Shown in pieces: positions 23,933 to 35,074 of a stretch of 64,000 bases of DNA. Origin of the DNA: Nelumbo lutea (Eukaryota; Streptophyta; Magnoliopsida; Proteales; Nelumbonaceae); contig JAKGHH010000006.1 of NCBI GenBank assembly GCA_022828595.1, positions 14,938,499-15,002,498 of the forward strand, written 5' to 3'. Positions within the stretch are counted from its first letter, which is position 1, and each line of letters starts with the position of its first letter. The notes beneath the pieces were generated by a model, which saw nothing but the letters and a program-made list of their open reading frames with translations, made no database searches and was not told where the DNA came from. The translations under genes were made by a program, and so were the position numbers.

Positions 23933-25381
23933 TGAAGGGATAAGAGATCCATCATATGGATGGCTGAGCCTTGCAAGAAGGTTGGGAAAATTTTCAAAAA
24001 ATTCCTCTCTCCCATCCGGGAATTGCATTCCCTATTTTAGAAAACTACATTTTCAAGGATCAATCTTGAACCCAAAACTGGACCAGGTCTGAAACTAATA
24101 GGAAGTGAGGGATATACCTGACAAGAAGTATTAGTAACTCCCAATGAAGGTGTTCACCCCAAGGAGAAAACCAAAACCCACTTTCATTGAAGAGTACATA
24201 GTGTGTGATGAAGTAGGACCAACATGATGGCTTTTCAATAAGAACCAGGATTCTTTAGCAAGATTTGGACAGGGGCTGGTGAGCTCGACTTCAGATTGTT
24301 TCTTCAGCCAAGAAACACTATCAAGAACCTTTCTTGATAGGATCCACAAGTGGAGATCGAACTGGGTAGGGATAGCAAGAACAAGAGAGAACTCTGCAGA
24401 TTGCCATGTGTAAAACTGAGGGATCCGCCCCCTATTTATAGTCTTCTTTGGATTAGCCTCCTAATCTAATTAGGAGAGAGCTTCTTGATTCAAATCTGAT
24501 ATTTGGATTTAGGCTCTTAAACTGATAAGACTTGTCTTATACTTCAGCTAATCCTAATCAGATTATAAATTAGATCTTGCCCCTTTTAATTAACTACAAT
24601 AACCCTAGTTTGAATTGGGCTTTAGGCCCATTAAGTTTATGTGCTCACTTACTCCTTAACCTGTTGCCCAGTTGGCTCTCTTTGTATGGCATGGGATCGT
24701 TACATCAATCTACACATCAGCCACATGGGTTCAGCCCAGCCTTTGTTACAAGGCCTAGCCGAATTCACTGTAGGAGACAGTGAACCTCTGAGTCCATCAC
24801 TATGGGCTCTTAATGGGCCCAACATTTACACAAAATGGTTTTTGGATCCAGCCACCTTATGAAAACCTAAGAACTATGGGCAGATGCAAGATTAGCCCAT
24901 CAGGTATTACCCTCAATGGTATTACACTTAACCTCTCAGCCCACAATGATCTAACACTGCCTGACAAGAGAGGACCTCTCCCTCGGCTGCAAGGTACAGT
25001 GTTGCACTCTCTACTTATATGGATCCCAGGAATTAAAACCTTTTGCAAACATCCAAGGCAATACTGGAATTCTGGTTTGGTTTAGGGTTTCAAGAAAACC
25101 CACATTGCATGTACCTCAAGTCTCACCCTGGCAGCTGAGACAAGCTACCCCAACCAACTAGGCGGCACATCAGTATCAGCTATGGCAGGATAAATCTCCC
25201 CAGATCTATCCAACAATTGTGAAGATTCTAAACTTACACGAGTCTCATATGTGTCCAGTTTAAGGGTATTACATAGAAGCACACCATAATAACATGAATC
25301 AAATATGTACTTTATTCATTTACATTAAATGTCATAAGATACATCATTCTGATTAGAGCTAAGTGAATACACTGTCTAACA
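23933..25381 (-). mobile_element. Copia LTR on the minus strand inside element D (same family as F)
   Basis: Read on the minus strand it starts TGTTAGACAGTGTATTC at 25381. It contains the conserved phrase gagactcgtg followed by agtttaga, a TATA region (24433-24441) and an end like catatgatgg ... cccttca. It lacks a PBS and internal coding, so it is a solo LTR or remnant. It lies between the gag remnant and the unrecognised part of element D. The flanking 5-mers (gcttg, gttat) do not match, so a deletion may have removed one flank. Confidence 0.8.
24433..24441 (-). promoter_or_regulatory. Putative TATA box of the minus-strand copia LTR
   Basis: CTATAAATA on the minus strand, at the position equivalent to the TATAAAA of the related LTRs and followed by a G-rich run. 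Confidence 0.45.
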
Positions 25382-26112
25382 GTTATGGCATCGATGAAAG
25401 CATCCATCTTGTTGGATAAGGTACTTTGGCTTGCGGTACCATCACCTCGACCCTTCTTAACTTGCCAAAGTTCATCCTACATGGCATCAATCTACACCTC
25501 ATGGTCGACAATTCTACTGTCCATAGGAGCCTGGGCCTTGTCCTAGTTCTCTTAAATGTGGAATGGGTTGGCCTAGTTCCCTAAATACTCTGACGCGGGC
25601 ACTCTTGAATCCTTTTGGCCTGTCGCCCGTCAGTCATTGAGGAGTTCCCAAAGGTCTAATACTTGGGAGGGAGAGGCACGACATCAGCCTCCAGTCCTCG
25701 GAGGAGGACTGTTGTGGCCCAAGTGCCTGTCATCGTCCTAGGGGCTCTCCACGCGGTAGTGTCTTCCATCCTCTCGGCGGTCATCACAGGATCCTGTAGG
25801 GTCTTTTCCCTGTTGTCTGGGGAGGCAGGATGTTCTTGATGACTGACTGCCACATCGACTACTACCGTTGGATCCTAAGGGGTCAACCCCATTAGGTCAG
25901 ACTGGGTGTTGAACCAACGGAGCTTGGGAAGAGCATCTGTTGTGGTGCCCTAGGCTTCCAGCGAGGCAACCACCCTGTGGGCAGCCTCCTGTTGGTCACC
26001 CCACCTTGTCCAGTCTTTGAGTGATGTTGTCAAGCCGGTTGAGGACCATCCGAAATTGGTCCTTGATGACCAAGTTCTGAGCATTTTGATTGTTCTCTTG
26101 ATTATTAGCCAT
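25382..26112 (-). pseudogene. Element D gag N-terminal remnant
   Basis: A start at 26112 gives MANNQENNQN and continues with IKDQFRMVLNRLDNITQRLD before a stop. This resembles the N-terminal coiled region of Tat-type gag proteins. Further down, frames are mixed and include basic and serine/arginine-rich stretches up to 25656. The reading is cut at 25382 by the copia LTR. No capsid core or zinc knuckle remains. The assignment rests on the N-terminal pattern and the position next to the PBS. Confidence 0.6.
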
Positions 26113-26177
26113 TATGTTGGAAGCTTAGTAGTTGGATTTTGGAATAAGTGTTCAATTAAAGGAAGTCTTAGTAGACA

Positions 26178-26195
26178 TTCCCATAGACGGTGCCA
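26178..26195 (-). promoter_or_regulatory. Primer-binding site of element D
   Basis: On the minus strand this is TGGCACCGTCTATGGGAA. It is the same type as that of element C (TGGCGCCGTTTGTGGGAA), with three differences. It lies 2 bp from the 5' LTR. Confidence 0.85.
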
Positions 26196-26197
26196 AT

Positions 26198-26587
26198 TGT
26201 TGCTGCTTGGAATGGGCCGAGGGCAACAATGTAAATTCACCTTAGTTAGACAAGGGCTGATAGAGCCAAGGGCCTATAAGTCCTACCTATGAAAGAGGAA
26301 AGCACATCAGAGGCCCTAGGTGTTATCCTAGGGGTGGAGATTCCGATGGTCAAGTTAGCAAGGGCGTAGTGAAGAGGGCGAACGAGGCCGGAGTTGGGTA
26401 GCTCAGATGAGGTCACCAGGAAGCTAGAGAGCTCAAAGGAGTAGATGCCAAGATAGCTTACCAAGGGAGTGATGCCATTTATTTATACCTAAACCTACCT
26501 GGAGTTAGTTACAAGCGGACGACCAGGATGGGATCTGTACGGTGCCACATGTCGTTCATCCTAGGTCTTCCATGTGCACCTACATCA
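26198..26587 (-). repeat. 5' LTR of element D
   Basis: 390 bp, from TGTTGCTGCTTGG to acctacatca, aligned with 21875-22303 with small deletions. Confidence 0.85.
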
Positions 26588-26611
26588 TAAATAAATATAA
26601 AATATTATAAA

Positions 26612-26843
26612 TGTTGGGCAATGTTTGATCATTATAAGCCCAGAGGTTAAGTGTAAGAAACCATTACAGGGCTTATAATTTGATGGGCTTTATCTTACTT
26701 AAGTTCATTATCCTTGGATCTTTATAGGATGAATGAATTCAATGATCATTTAAGTGTAAATGTTGGGCCCATATTGAGCCCATAGTGATGTGCTTAGGGG
26801 TTCCCTACGTTTAGCAGTGAACTCGACCATACCTTTTCATAGA
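26612..26843 (+). repeat. 232-bp near-identical copy of part of the solitary copia LTR
   Basis: This stretch matches 20748-20979 along its full 232 bp with only three base differences that I can find. The sharp edges are tgttgggca on the left and tttcataga on the right. It is much closer to that LTR than the other family members are. It lies just beyond element D, next to the AT-rich block. Confidence 0.9.
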
Positions 26844-27960
26844 TTAGTTTAATAATTTAAACTATAAGTATCAGAACATTACATTTAATTACCAAAAATT
26901 GTCATAAATTAGTTTTAGGCAAGAAAATAACAAAAGTTAAAATACCAATATTTCTGAAAATTGTCATAATTACATTATTTTCATAATTAACAGTATTTTA
27001 ATAAGTATAGTATTTAATAATTAAAGTATTAATTAACCAAATTTTCAATAAATACATTATTTTAATAATTATAGTATTTATTAATTAATAGTATTTTAGA
27101 AAATACCATAAATTTATAATAAATACAATATTGTTAACATTATTTTTGTAATACAGTATTTATTAATTAGAAGTATTATTTACATGTTTTACACTATTTT
27201 CTTTCACTATTTCTAATTTATTGTTGCAACTTTATTTGCATAAAAATAAAATAATAATAATAATTAACAGTATTTAATCATATGTATCTATTATAGTATT
27301 TTTTTAGTAATTAAAGTATTTTAACAAATCACAATATTAACATTATTTTATTAATTAAATGTGTTAATGTTAACCATAATTTATAATTAACCGCATTTAT
27401 TAAAAATGTTGTATTTATTAATTAACAATATTTTTAATAATTACAGAATTTTAATAATTAAAAGTATTTAAAAATAAATTATTTATTAAAAAATAGTATT
27501 AAAAATAATTATAGTATTTAATTAAAAATAATTACAGAATTTTATTCAGTAAATACATTATTTTAATAATTACAGTATTTATTAATTAGTAGTATGAATT
27601 AACAATATTTATTAAAAATAATGTATTTATTAATTATCAATATTTTTAATAATTAGAAATATTTTATTAATTACAGTTTTTATTAAATAACAGTATTAGA
27701 AATAATAATAGTAATAATTGATTACAGTATATTTAAATAATTAAAATTATTTAATGATATTTTTAATAATTAATAGTATTTAATTTACAGTATCTTTTAA
27801 AAATGATATTAATAATTATAGTATTTTAATAATTACTGTATTTATTATTTAAGAGTATTTTCAATAACATTATTAATTAACAATATTTTTGATAATTACA
27901 GTATTTTAATAAATTCTGTTAATTGTTATTATAGTTTACAAGTCTTGATTGTTTCGTGTT
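26844..27960. repeat. Degenerate AT-rich repeat block
   Basis: More than 1 kb of extreme A/T content is made of loosely repeated phrases such as acagtatttattaatta and ttttaataattacagtatt, on no fixed period. No coding is possible here. It leads into the Helitron-like terminus at 27972-27999 and may be the body of a non-autonomous Helitron or an expanded AT minisatellite. Confidence 0.6.
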
Positions 27961-27971
27961 TTATTAACAAA

Positions 27972-27999
27972 ACCCATGTAGTGCATGGGTCCCTGCTAG
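27972..27999 (+). mobile_element. Helitron-like 3' terminus
   Basis: A perfect 7-bp hairpin (acccatg, loop tagtg, catgggt; 27972-27990) is followed after 5 bases by CTAG (27996-27999) and then T. Plant Helitrons end in a short GC-containing hairpin shortly before CTRR and insert between A and T. A second CTAG follows at 28002. The matching 5' TC end was not located, so only this end is annotated. Confidence 0.5.
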
Positions 28000-28005
28000 T
28001 GCTAG

Positions 28006-29080
28006 TATTGCATATAATAAAAATATTATATATATAGTATTTTTATTTTTTATGTTTTATTTTAAATAGTTTTTATAAATAATAATTTTTACCTGAAAAA
28101 TAAAAATATTTTTATTTTTATAGGAAATTTGGCTTATAGTCGAGCTTGAGGTGAGCCAAACTCAAACTTAAGAGCTTTTGAGTGGTGCCGTATTTGAGCT
28201 CTCAAGTCTCTAGCTCAAATTGAGTTCGAGCTTGAGCTTAAGCTCAAGCCTCATAGTTTTCTAACAAGCCAAGATCGGCTGAGTTCATCTCAAATCAACC
28301 CCTACTTTTGTCTTATTAAAGATAAAAATGGTATTTTTATATTTTTATTAAATTTATTCAAATGGATGTTAAACTAAAAACTGTCATTTTGCATTATCAT
28401 CAAAATTTATTAAGTAAATTGATTACAAACTATAGAGATGTTTTAATAAATGCAAACTATGAATAGATTTTAATAAATTCATAAAACTATAAGTATGTTT
28501 TAATAAATGACCCTATTATTAGAGCCTGAACCCACTGTAGTTGATCTTATAATCAGGCAACGCTACAGGTAACAACTGTAGATGAACTAATGGTTTGTGA
28601 GCGGTAGTTATAGGTGGTGCAGTAGAGGAACAATAGAATGAGAGGATCAGACAAATTCATTTCATGGCATTACGCCAGCACTTAAGCGGGATTTTCAGGT
28701 ATAAAAAAAATGCCTACAAATGCAAATGTTGCACCAGAGTTGTTTGAGTCTTTGAGACGGTTATTGGACTATTTTTTTAATCCGAAACCACATGCAGTAA
28801 ATGTGAAGGTGTAATGTGGGCCGGAAGGGCCCACAATAGTAGGTCGTGTCGGGCTGGTTAGAATAAAATAGTATAATAAAACTGTGCCATACCAGCGGGC
28901 CATGCCATGTTGAGCTCTGGCCTCTGGGCCCATACTATCAATGACAAATGTTTCTGGTCCACGGGCTTCAAAATAGTCCGGCATGCCCGATGCTACAGTG
29001 ACCATGTAAGTCATGGCCCATATCGTGTCGTTGACAAGCTAAATTTGATGCCAACGAGCTTGATATGATGTTGTTTGTTT
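28006..29080. other. AT-rich spacer with gcttgagc-type and GC-rich low-copy fragments, no gene
   Basis: 28120-28300 contains a stretch of repeated gagcttgag / agctcaag phrases of the type found near the ends of plant hAT-like elements. 28800-29000 has a GC-rich stretch with gggccatgccatg that resembles the subterminal parts of the hAT element at 29911, and its start gaaggtgtaatgtggg resembles that hAT terminus. No matching second end or target duplication was found. Confidence 0.4.
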
Positions 29081-29089
29081 ATTCGAAAA

Positions 29090-29810
29090 GGGAAATTGTC
29101 TAAAACTCATCATGAATTTTCAGTATTTCTCTTAAATTCATCACAACTTTTCAAAATATCTAAAATTCACCATGTCATAAAGTTGACATTAAAGAGACTA
29201 ATGAGCATTAATATATTATCATTTTTAATCTTCATTGAAAAATATAAGATATATACAAAATAAATTAACAGGTGTTAATATATTACCATTTTAATATTTA
29301 GACATGAAAAATGGAAAACGTTCAAAATATATTTTCAAATATAAAATACATAAAAACATAGAAATTACAAAAATATAAAAATTATAGAAATTACAAACAA
29401 AAAAAAATATTTTCAAATTGGAAACTAAGGAAATTGAAAAACAAAATCATAAAATAAAAATTGTAGAAAAAACACCAAAAATTTATAGATTGTAGAAAAT
29501 AGAAAAATGTAAAAAAAAAATTATAAAAAACATTGGAAATTATAAAAAAACATTAAAAATGCAAAAAAAAAGATAAATGAAAACTGAAAAAGACCATATT
29601 CCTCTCACCATTGAAGGGTAATTTGGTCATGAAAGTTGTTATTTATGCTGACATGGACACCTCTGTTAAGAAGCATTAATGGTGTACTAATGGAAGGTGA
29701 GCTTTTGAAAATAAAAACTAACTGACATGGTGAGTTTTAGACATTTTGAAAAGTTGTGGTGAGCTTAAGTGAAATGTTGAAAACTTGTGGTCAGTTTTAG
29801 ACAATTTCCC
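29090..29810. mobile_element. Mutator-type MITE with 88-bp terminal inverted repeats
   Basis: The element starts GGGAAATTGTCTAAAACT and ends with the reverse complement of the same phrase. The inverted repeats run 29090-29177 and 29723-29810 (88 bp each, about 80 percent alike). It is flanked on both sides by the perfect 9-bp duplication ATTCGAAAA (29081-29089 and 29811-29819). Long TIRs with a 9-bp duplication are characteristic of Mutator-like elements. The inside is A-rich and non-coding, so it is a non-autonomous 721-bp copy. Within each TIR the phrase tctaaaactcacca recurs. Confidence 0.93.
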
Positions 29811-30422
29811 ATTCGAAAATTATTTATTATTTTGGTCTTTTTCATCTCTTTGGCGGTTCTGAATGGATCCCACTGGGACCTCCTCCCAACTCGATTTGTG
29901 TCGGCACATGTAGAGGTGTAAATACCCATGGGTGGCCCATGCAAAGTGCGGACCGTGCCACCCTCTCTTGGATAACTTGGGGGTTAGCACGCATAGCCCA
30001 TGCCCCAACCCCGTTCCATGCCATGCCATGCCGCAGGCCTAGGCCGAGTGCGCTGCAAGCCATGCCATAGGCCTGGGCTGTGTTGGGATGAGCCATAGGT
30101 CGAGCCTTGGGTGTGGGCCGAACTGGGTGAGATTGGTTTTTTACATTTTTTTGTTTATTTTTGACATTTTTTTATTTCTTTGCTAATTAAAAGTGTAAAA
30201 CTAAATTACTAACTTTCCTTTGGGTTTTGGGAACTATTTGAAAAAATAAGAAATGAGAAATCTAACAAATAAATGAAAAAAATACTTAACCAAATAAGAA
30301 TGGAATAACAAATTGGAAGAAAAATGGGAATTTTATTTCATCTAAATTTGAATGATACAGATTACCAAGCATACAATGGTTAGATACTTAGTTTTGGGTG
30401 CAGTGTCATGCCCTCCTTTGTC

Positions 30423-32412
30423 TTATAATCTGTCTTCAACATCTAGCCAATCTTTAAAGCAGATGCACATCTCTATACTTTCATCATTCATACAGCTTCT
30501 CTTGTCATCCAACACCCTAGTACCTGCACTAAAATAAGACTCCAGTGGAAATGTAGACACCGCAAGGGTTAGTAGATCATGTGCCATGGTAGCGAGCACT
30601 GGATAATTTTTTGAATGTTCACTCCACCAGACTAAAATATCAAAATTATTTGTTCCCTCACCTAAAATAGATAAAATTGCTTATAAATAAAAATTAAGTT
30701 TAATAATTGAACTTGTTGAGGTAGTAGATTTTCGCCTTCAACTTATTAAGTAAAAAACTTTCTTTTCTACTACTAGGCTCAAGTTCAGAAGTGAAAGATA
30801 CAGTTGTACAACTTGTAGAATTATTTCATATTACTTCAGATTCACATAAACCGTACACTTCAAATAATAAACTATTAATTTCATCTTTTTATTTTTAATT
30901 TTAATGTTCATATGTTTACAATATATTTTAAATAAAATATCTAAACCATCTTTCCTAATCCTAGGATCTAATATTGTAGCTAAGCAATAAATAGGAGAAA
31001 TCTTCTTCCAATATATTTTAATTTTATTTTCCATTATTTCAACAATACTTTTAAATTGTGGATTATTTCTATATTTTGCAAAACAATCACTAATCACCAT
31101 TAATTGATAAGGTAAATTATAACTAGTTTGATAATAAATACCTGATAATTCATTAGTTGCATCATAAAAATATTTTAAAAAATCTCTTATACACATTGTC
31201 ATTTCCCAGTCTTCCTCAAATATGATATCATTTGGCATTTTTGCATTATAAAAATCACTAAGAATTTGTTTGTGAGAAATACAACTTTCTAATATAGCAT
31301 AAGTATAATTTCATCTATGTTTAACATCTAATATAAAATGCTTATATTTTAAACCATAATTTTGACACAAATGTTTAAATTCTTGTTTTCTTGCTCCAAA
31401 ACTTTTAATATATAAAATACAACTTCTAATTTTAGAAATATGAGTATAAATAATATTTAAAGCATCTTGAATACATAAATTTAAGATGTGACATGCACAT
31501 CTGATATGAAATAATTTACCATTTAAACATGACTTTAATTGAGATTTTAAAATATTTATTGCTGAATCATTATTACTAACATTATCAAAACAAATAGAAA
31601 ATAATTTATTCTCAATTCCATAAGCATGTAAAGTATTAAAACACTTACAGCAATAGTTGGGCCAGTATGTGGCCATTCAAGCCTAGTAAAATTTAAAATT
31701 CTTTTACTTAAAAGCCAATTTTTCATCAATAAAATGACCAGTAACACAAATATAACTTATGTTAAATTTAAAAGTCCAAACATTAGAAGTAATTGCAACA
31801 TTAGAATTAAGATTTTATAATGTAAAAATTAAATTTTGTTTATATGAATCATTTTTTTAAAGCATCTAATCTAATAGTATTCTTAGAAACTTTTTTAAAT
31901 TGTGGATTTACAGAATTACGTAACCATTTTTCAAGTTTAGTATCTTCAGCTAGCAAAAATGGTTGTTCAGCATGTACAATGTATTATGCTAATTCTTGCC
32001 TCATTTTTTCTTGAGAGTATTTAGACGTACCAAACCCCCCTCCCTAACTTGTGTTTATGTTATTTCTCTCCATTCTTCTTCTTCTTCTTCTTCTTCTTCT
32101 TCTTCTTTATTATGGGTGAACAAATGTCTACCCAAATGGGCAGCGCCACCCTTGTTACAATAGATAAAGTATTTCCTAGATTTGTGGCAAACAACTCTTT
32201 TTCCCTTTCCCTCAACCTCCTCTACTTTAAACATTTTCCAAACCAGGCTAATCAACTTAGAGGACCTCTTTTTCTTTCCCCTAGTATCAGTAATAGGGTG
32301 GAAGTTTCATAAATATCAATAACATCCATATTGGTTCTAAAACTATCATGATGTGACTGAATATCGTCAACATTAAACATGTTGGGGAATTGGTTTTGGG
32401 AGGAGCCAACCA
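30423..32412 (-). pseudogene. hAT-family transposase (BED zinc finger type), decayed
   Basis: The start at 32412 gives MVGSSQNQFPNMFNVDDIQS. After a frameshift, a BED-type zinc finger follows (32055-32255: VWKMFK, YCNKGG, HLGRHLFTH), then a run of Glu from a CTT microsatellite. The central catalytic region is at 31311-31676 (FDNVSNNDSAINILKSQLKS, CACHILNLCIQDAL) and 30831-31238 (DATNELSGIYYQTSYNLPYQ, YWKKISPIYCLATILDPRIR). The C-terminal dimerisation domain is at 30423-30650 (LAVSTFPLESYFSAGTRVLD). Several frameshifts and stops separate these pieces. The order and motifs fit plant hAT transposases that cut and paste the element by binding its ends. Confidence 0.9.
32073..32107. repeat. (TTC)n microsatellite inside the transposase
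   Basis: About twelve TTC units; on the minus strand they encode a run of Glu directly after the BED finger. Confidence 0.95.
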
Positions 32413-33167
32413 TTTTTTAATTTAAAAAAACAAATAATTTAATTGGATGTACTCGGATTGCCAGTTTGGAATTCCAACTTGATTTCAACAATTGAAGCCT
32501 TCCAACTCCAAGAGTCCAAGCCTTCCAAATTGCTAACTTGATATATTTGAGCTAGTTGAGCAATCCTTCTTCTTGTTGAAACTTCAATAAATTTAAGAAT
32601 TGGAGAATCAGTCAATCAGAGTTCAGAGAATGTATGAGAGATGAAACTTGAGGGAGTATGAAAACTAGAGAAGAGATTAAGAGAATTGTTGAATTGGTGT
32701 GATGAGAATGGTGGAGGATAGAGCTATTTATAGGAATTGAAAATAATTCAATTGCCCAAAATACCATAAAAACTAGCCATTTTTTAGTTGTTGGGAGGGG
32801 TATTTTGGTCATTGTAAAGTTATTTATCACTTTATCCTAAATTCTCCCCTAAACTAACTGTTATATAGCTGTTGGGGGCATTTGTGTCATTTTCTCTCTC
32901 CCTAACCAAAATACATAAATACCCCCTATATAGCTTTAGGGGGTATTTTTGTAAAAAACCCCCAAAAAGCTGAAACTAGCCATTAAGGGGGTCCCTAACG
33001 GCTTTCTCTTGAGCGGGCTGATGCGGGTTGTGTCGTGTTGGTTCATGGACTTCGAACTCCAGGCCCAACACGACTCAAACCATTGTGCTTGGCTTGGCAC
33101 TGCCCGCGTGCTGTGCTGGGCTGGGCTGTGCCGAGAAGCAAGTAGCACGACCCAATTTACACATTTA

Positions 33168-35069
33168 GGCACATGTTGGAATGATTTTTTGATTAGGAGT
33201 TAGGACTTAAGAGTCCAATTTTATGGGAAATTTCTTCCATGGTTTTCGAAATAGGACCGGACCAGAAAAATCAGGAAGCGATCAAATGATCAGTTCCATT
33301 TTACCCCAAAATTATTGATTTGGTCAGCAAACTACTCATCCGGGCAGTCAAACCACTCAAACAGTCTAATGGTTTTGGCCATTTTTTATTTTTAATTTTT
33401 TTGCCAGAATGGGACGTCCATTCAGTTCGAACAATCAAACCATTCGACCTAGTAACTGGACCCCTGACTGGTTTGGTTTTAAAAACCTTGTTTTTTTTTT
33501 ATATAGTATTGAATTGATTTATGGCAATAACATGAAGAAGAGTTGAGGCCAAGACTACACACCTTTTTAGGTGAGTCTCTACACAACTTACTTTGGATTT
33601 TGATGTCAATTTGGGTCTAGGCTAGGTTCCATATTATGGTTGGTTTGGATTTTAACGTGACCCAAATCCTCAAATCCATCTGATTTATACCTCTAAAGAA
33701 TCAAAAGAAGTCAAAATTGAAGATTTAAGAGAAAAGAAGGGATTTAATGGGGCATGGGAGATGATAGGAAAATTAAATATTGAGGGGATTAATAAATCAA
33801 TATTTGGGAGTGCTTAAAAATAAGTGCTTATTTGAATAAGCATTTATTTTGGGTCAGGACCACACACCAATAAGCACTTTTTTTCTGTAAAGAATAAGAA
33901 CTTATTAGTGTGTAGGAAATAAGCCCTAAATAAGTGCTTATTTTGAGAATAAGCACTTATTTCCTTTTTGGCCTATCTTGGCCCACCACATCATTTTAAA
34001 AATACCTATATTGGCCCTGTTTAAGATAAGTGATTTTTCACCAAATGCTCATAAGTGCTTATTAGAGAGTAAACATTTGTTTTGAAATATTTATTTTCAA
34101 ATAATCACTCCCAAACTTGGCCTAAGAATTATTTTATTAGAGATTAATGATGGATTTTATTAGAAAAGAAATTAATTACGACCTAAGAGGGTTTTTATTG
34201 TAACTTCTTACATTTTTATAATTTAATTAAAAATAGATAATTACATTTGTGAAAAATGAGATAAATAAAAGAAGTTGTGAACTATGTGGTCAGAGGACCC
34301 CTCACCTATCCTCTTTCCAATATTGATATAAATATAGATTCCCAAGAAGAAGAAATCTGGTCTCATATCTTATCTATATCTCTCTATAATATATCTATAA
34401 AAGTGCAAATGGGGTCTTGGCTTATAGAATTTTTATTGGACAGTTTTAGCCCTATATCTTGATGTCTTTGGAGGGCATACATGTAACTATAATTGGATTA
34501 AATGTTGCACATTTATTGACACAATTAAAGAATGAATATAACTGGCTTTTGGTTTTGTCTAAGAAACAACCAACTAATAAATATAACTGGCATTACTTTC
34601 TTCTTTATAATTGATGTGATTAATTGAGGCTAATCGCTTTAGCATATGAAGCCTAGGAAGAAGCACTTAATTTCCCCTTGCTACACACACGGAACAGTGT
34701 ATATCCATATAGGATTTTAAGCTCAAAGGAGTTTGGGATATGAGAGAGATCATAGTTTTGAATTATAATCAAGTAGTGAGTACCAGATATGCTATGTCAG
34801 AAAGGACAAAACTTAATAAAATCCTTGCAAGGTTGACATGGAAAATGAGAATAGGTTGATGGAGAGAATACAAAGAAATGTACATTCGTTCAAAGAAAGA
34901 AAAATTAGTAATATGGAAGAGAGGTAACATTAAGTTGTTAACCTTCTCATCATGGCTTGTTTGAGTAGTGATGGCTAGTGTTTCTAACTCGCCGTTGACT
35001 GGCCGGTTGAACTTCTCAAACCATCAACCAATCAAGATTGTGGGTTCAGTTTGAGTAAAACCTAGAAAG
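33168..35069. other. Spacer with MITE-like remnants, no gene
   Basis: No protein-coding gene is visible. 33234-33490 is bounded by related inverted phrases (ggttttcgaaa at the left and ggttttaaaaacc at the right) and resembles an old foldback repeat. 33806-34120 is rich in the palindrome aataagtgcttatt and ends in cactccc, against gggagtg at its start. 34368-34470 has a phrase (tctataaaagtgcaaatgggg-type) that resembles 5' ends of some plant Helitrons. None of these has a convincing target duplication. Confidence 0.4.
33806..34120. repeat. Foldback MITE-like repeat
   Basis: The left end reads tttgggagtgcttaaaaataa and the right end, read inward, tttgggagtgattatttgaa. The inside has several copies of aagtgctta in both orientations, which could fold into hairpins. 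No target duplication was found, so the superfamily is not assigned. Confidence 0.5.
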
Positions 35070-35074
35070 AGGTT

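Larger units (their letters stand above)
21875..26587 (-). mobile_element. Element D: short Tat-like gypsy element with gag remnant, itself interrupted
   Basis: Direct repeats at 21875-22303 and 26198-26587 (about 88 percent alike) both start TGTTGCT and end in acctacatca. A PBS lies 2 bp inside the right copy and a purine-rich PPT directly beside the left copy, which fixes the element on the minus strand. Flanking 5-mers are aaaat and taaat, a possible target duplication in AT-rich DNA. The inside has a gag remnant (25382-26112), a copia LTR (23933-25381) and about 1.6 kb of unrecognised sequence. No protease, RT or integrase is visible, so it is a deleted or non-autonomous element. Confidence 0.85.
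29911..33167 (-). mobile_element. hAT DNA transposon with perfect 8-bp target duplication
   Basis: The 8-mer GGCACATG occurs directly before (29903-29910) and directly after (33168-33175) a 3,257-bp element. The ends are TAGAGGTGTAAAT on the left and, read inward from the right, TAAATGTGTAAAT, which match at 10 of 13 positions. Both subterminal regions are GC-rich with repeated catgcc and gggctg motifs, as in hAT elements. The inside encodes a decayed hAT transposase on the minus strand (30423-32412). The clean target duplication suggests that insertion was fairly recent relative to the gene decay, or that selection on the gene was already lost. Confidence 0.95.

Noticed and set aside
29820..30096. 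Overlapping minus-strand frames with MAHPNTAQ-like products
   Set aside because: They come from the catgcc-rich subterminal repeat of the hAT element and do not look like a protein.
33234..33490. MITE with ggtttt/aaaacc ends
   Set aside because: The ends match only loosely and no target duplication was found, so it is only mentioned within the spacer.
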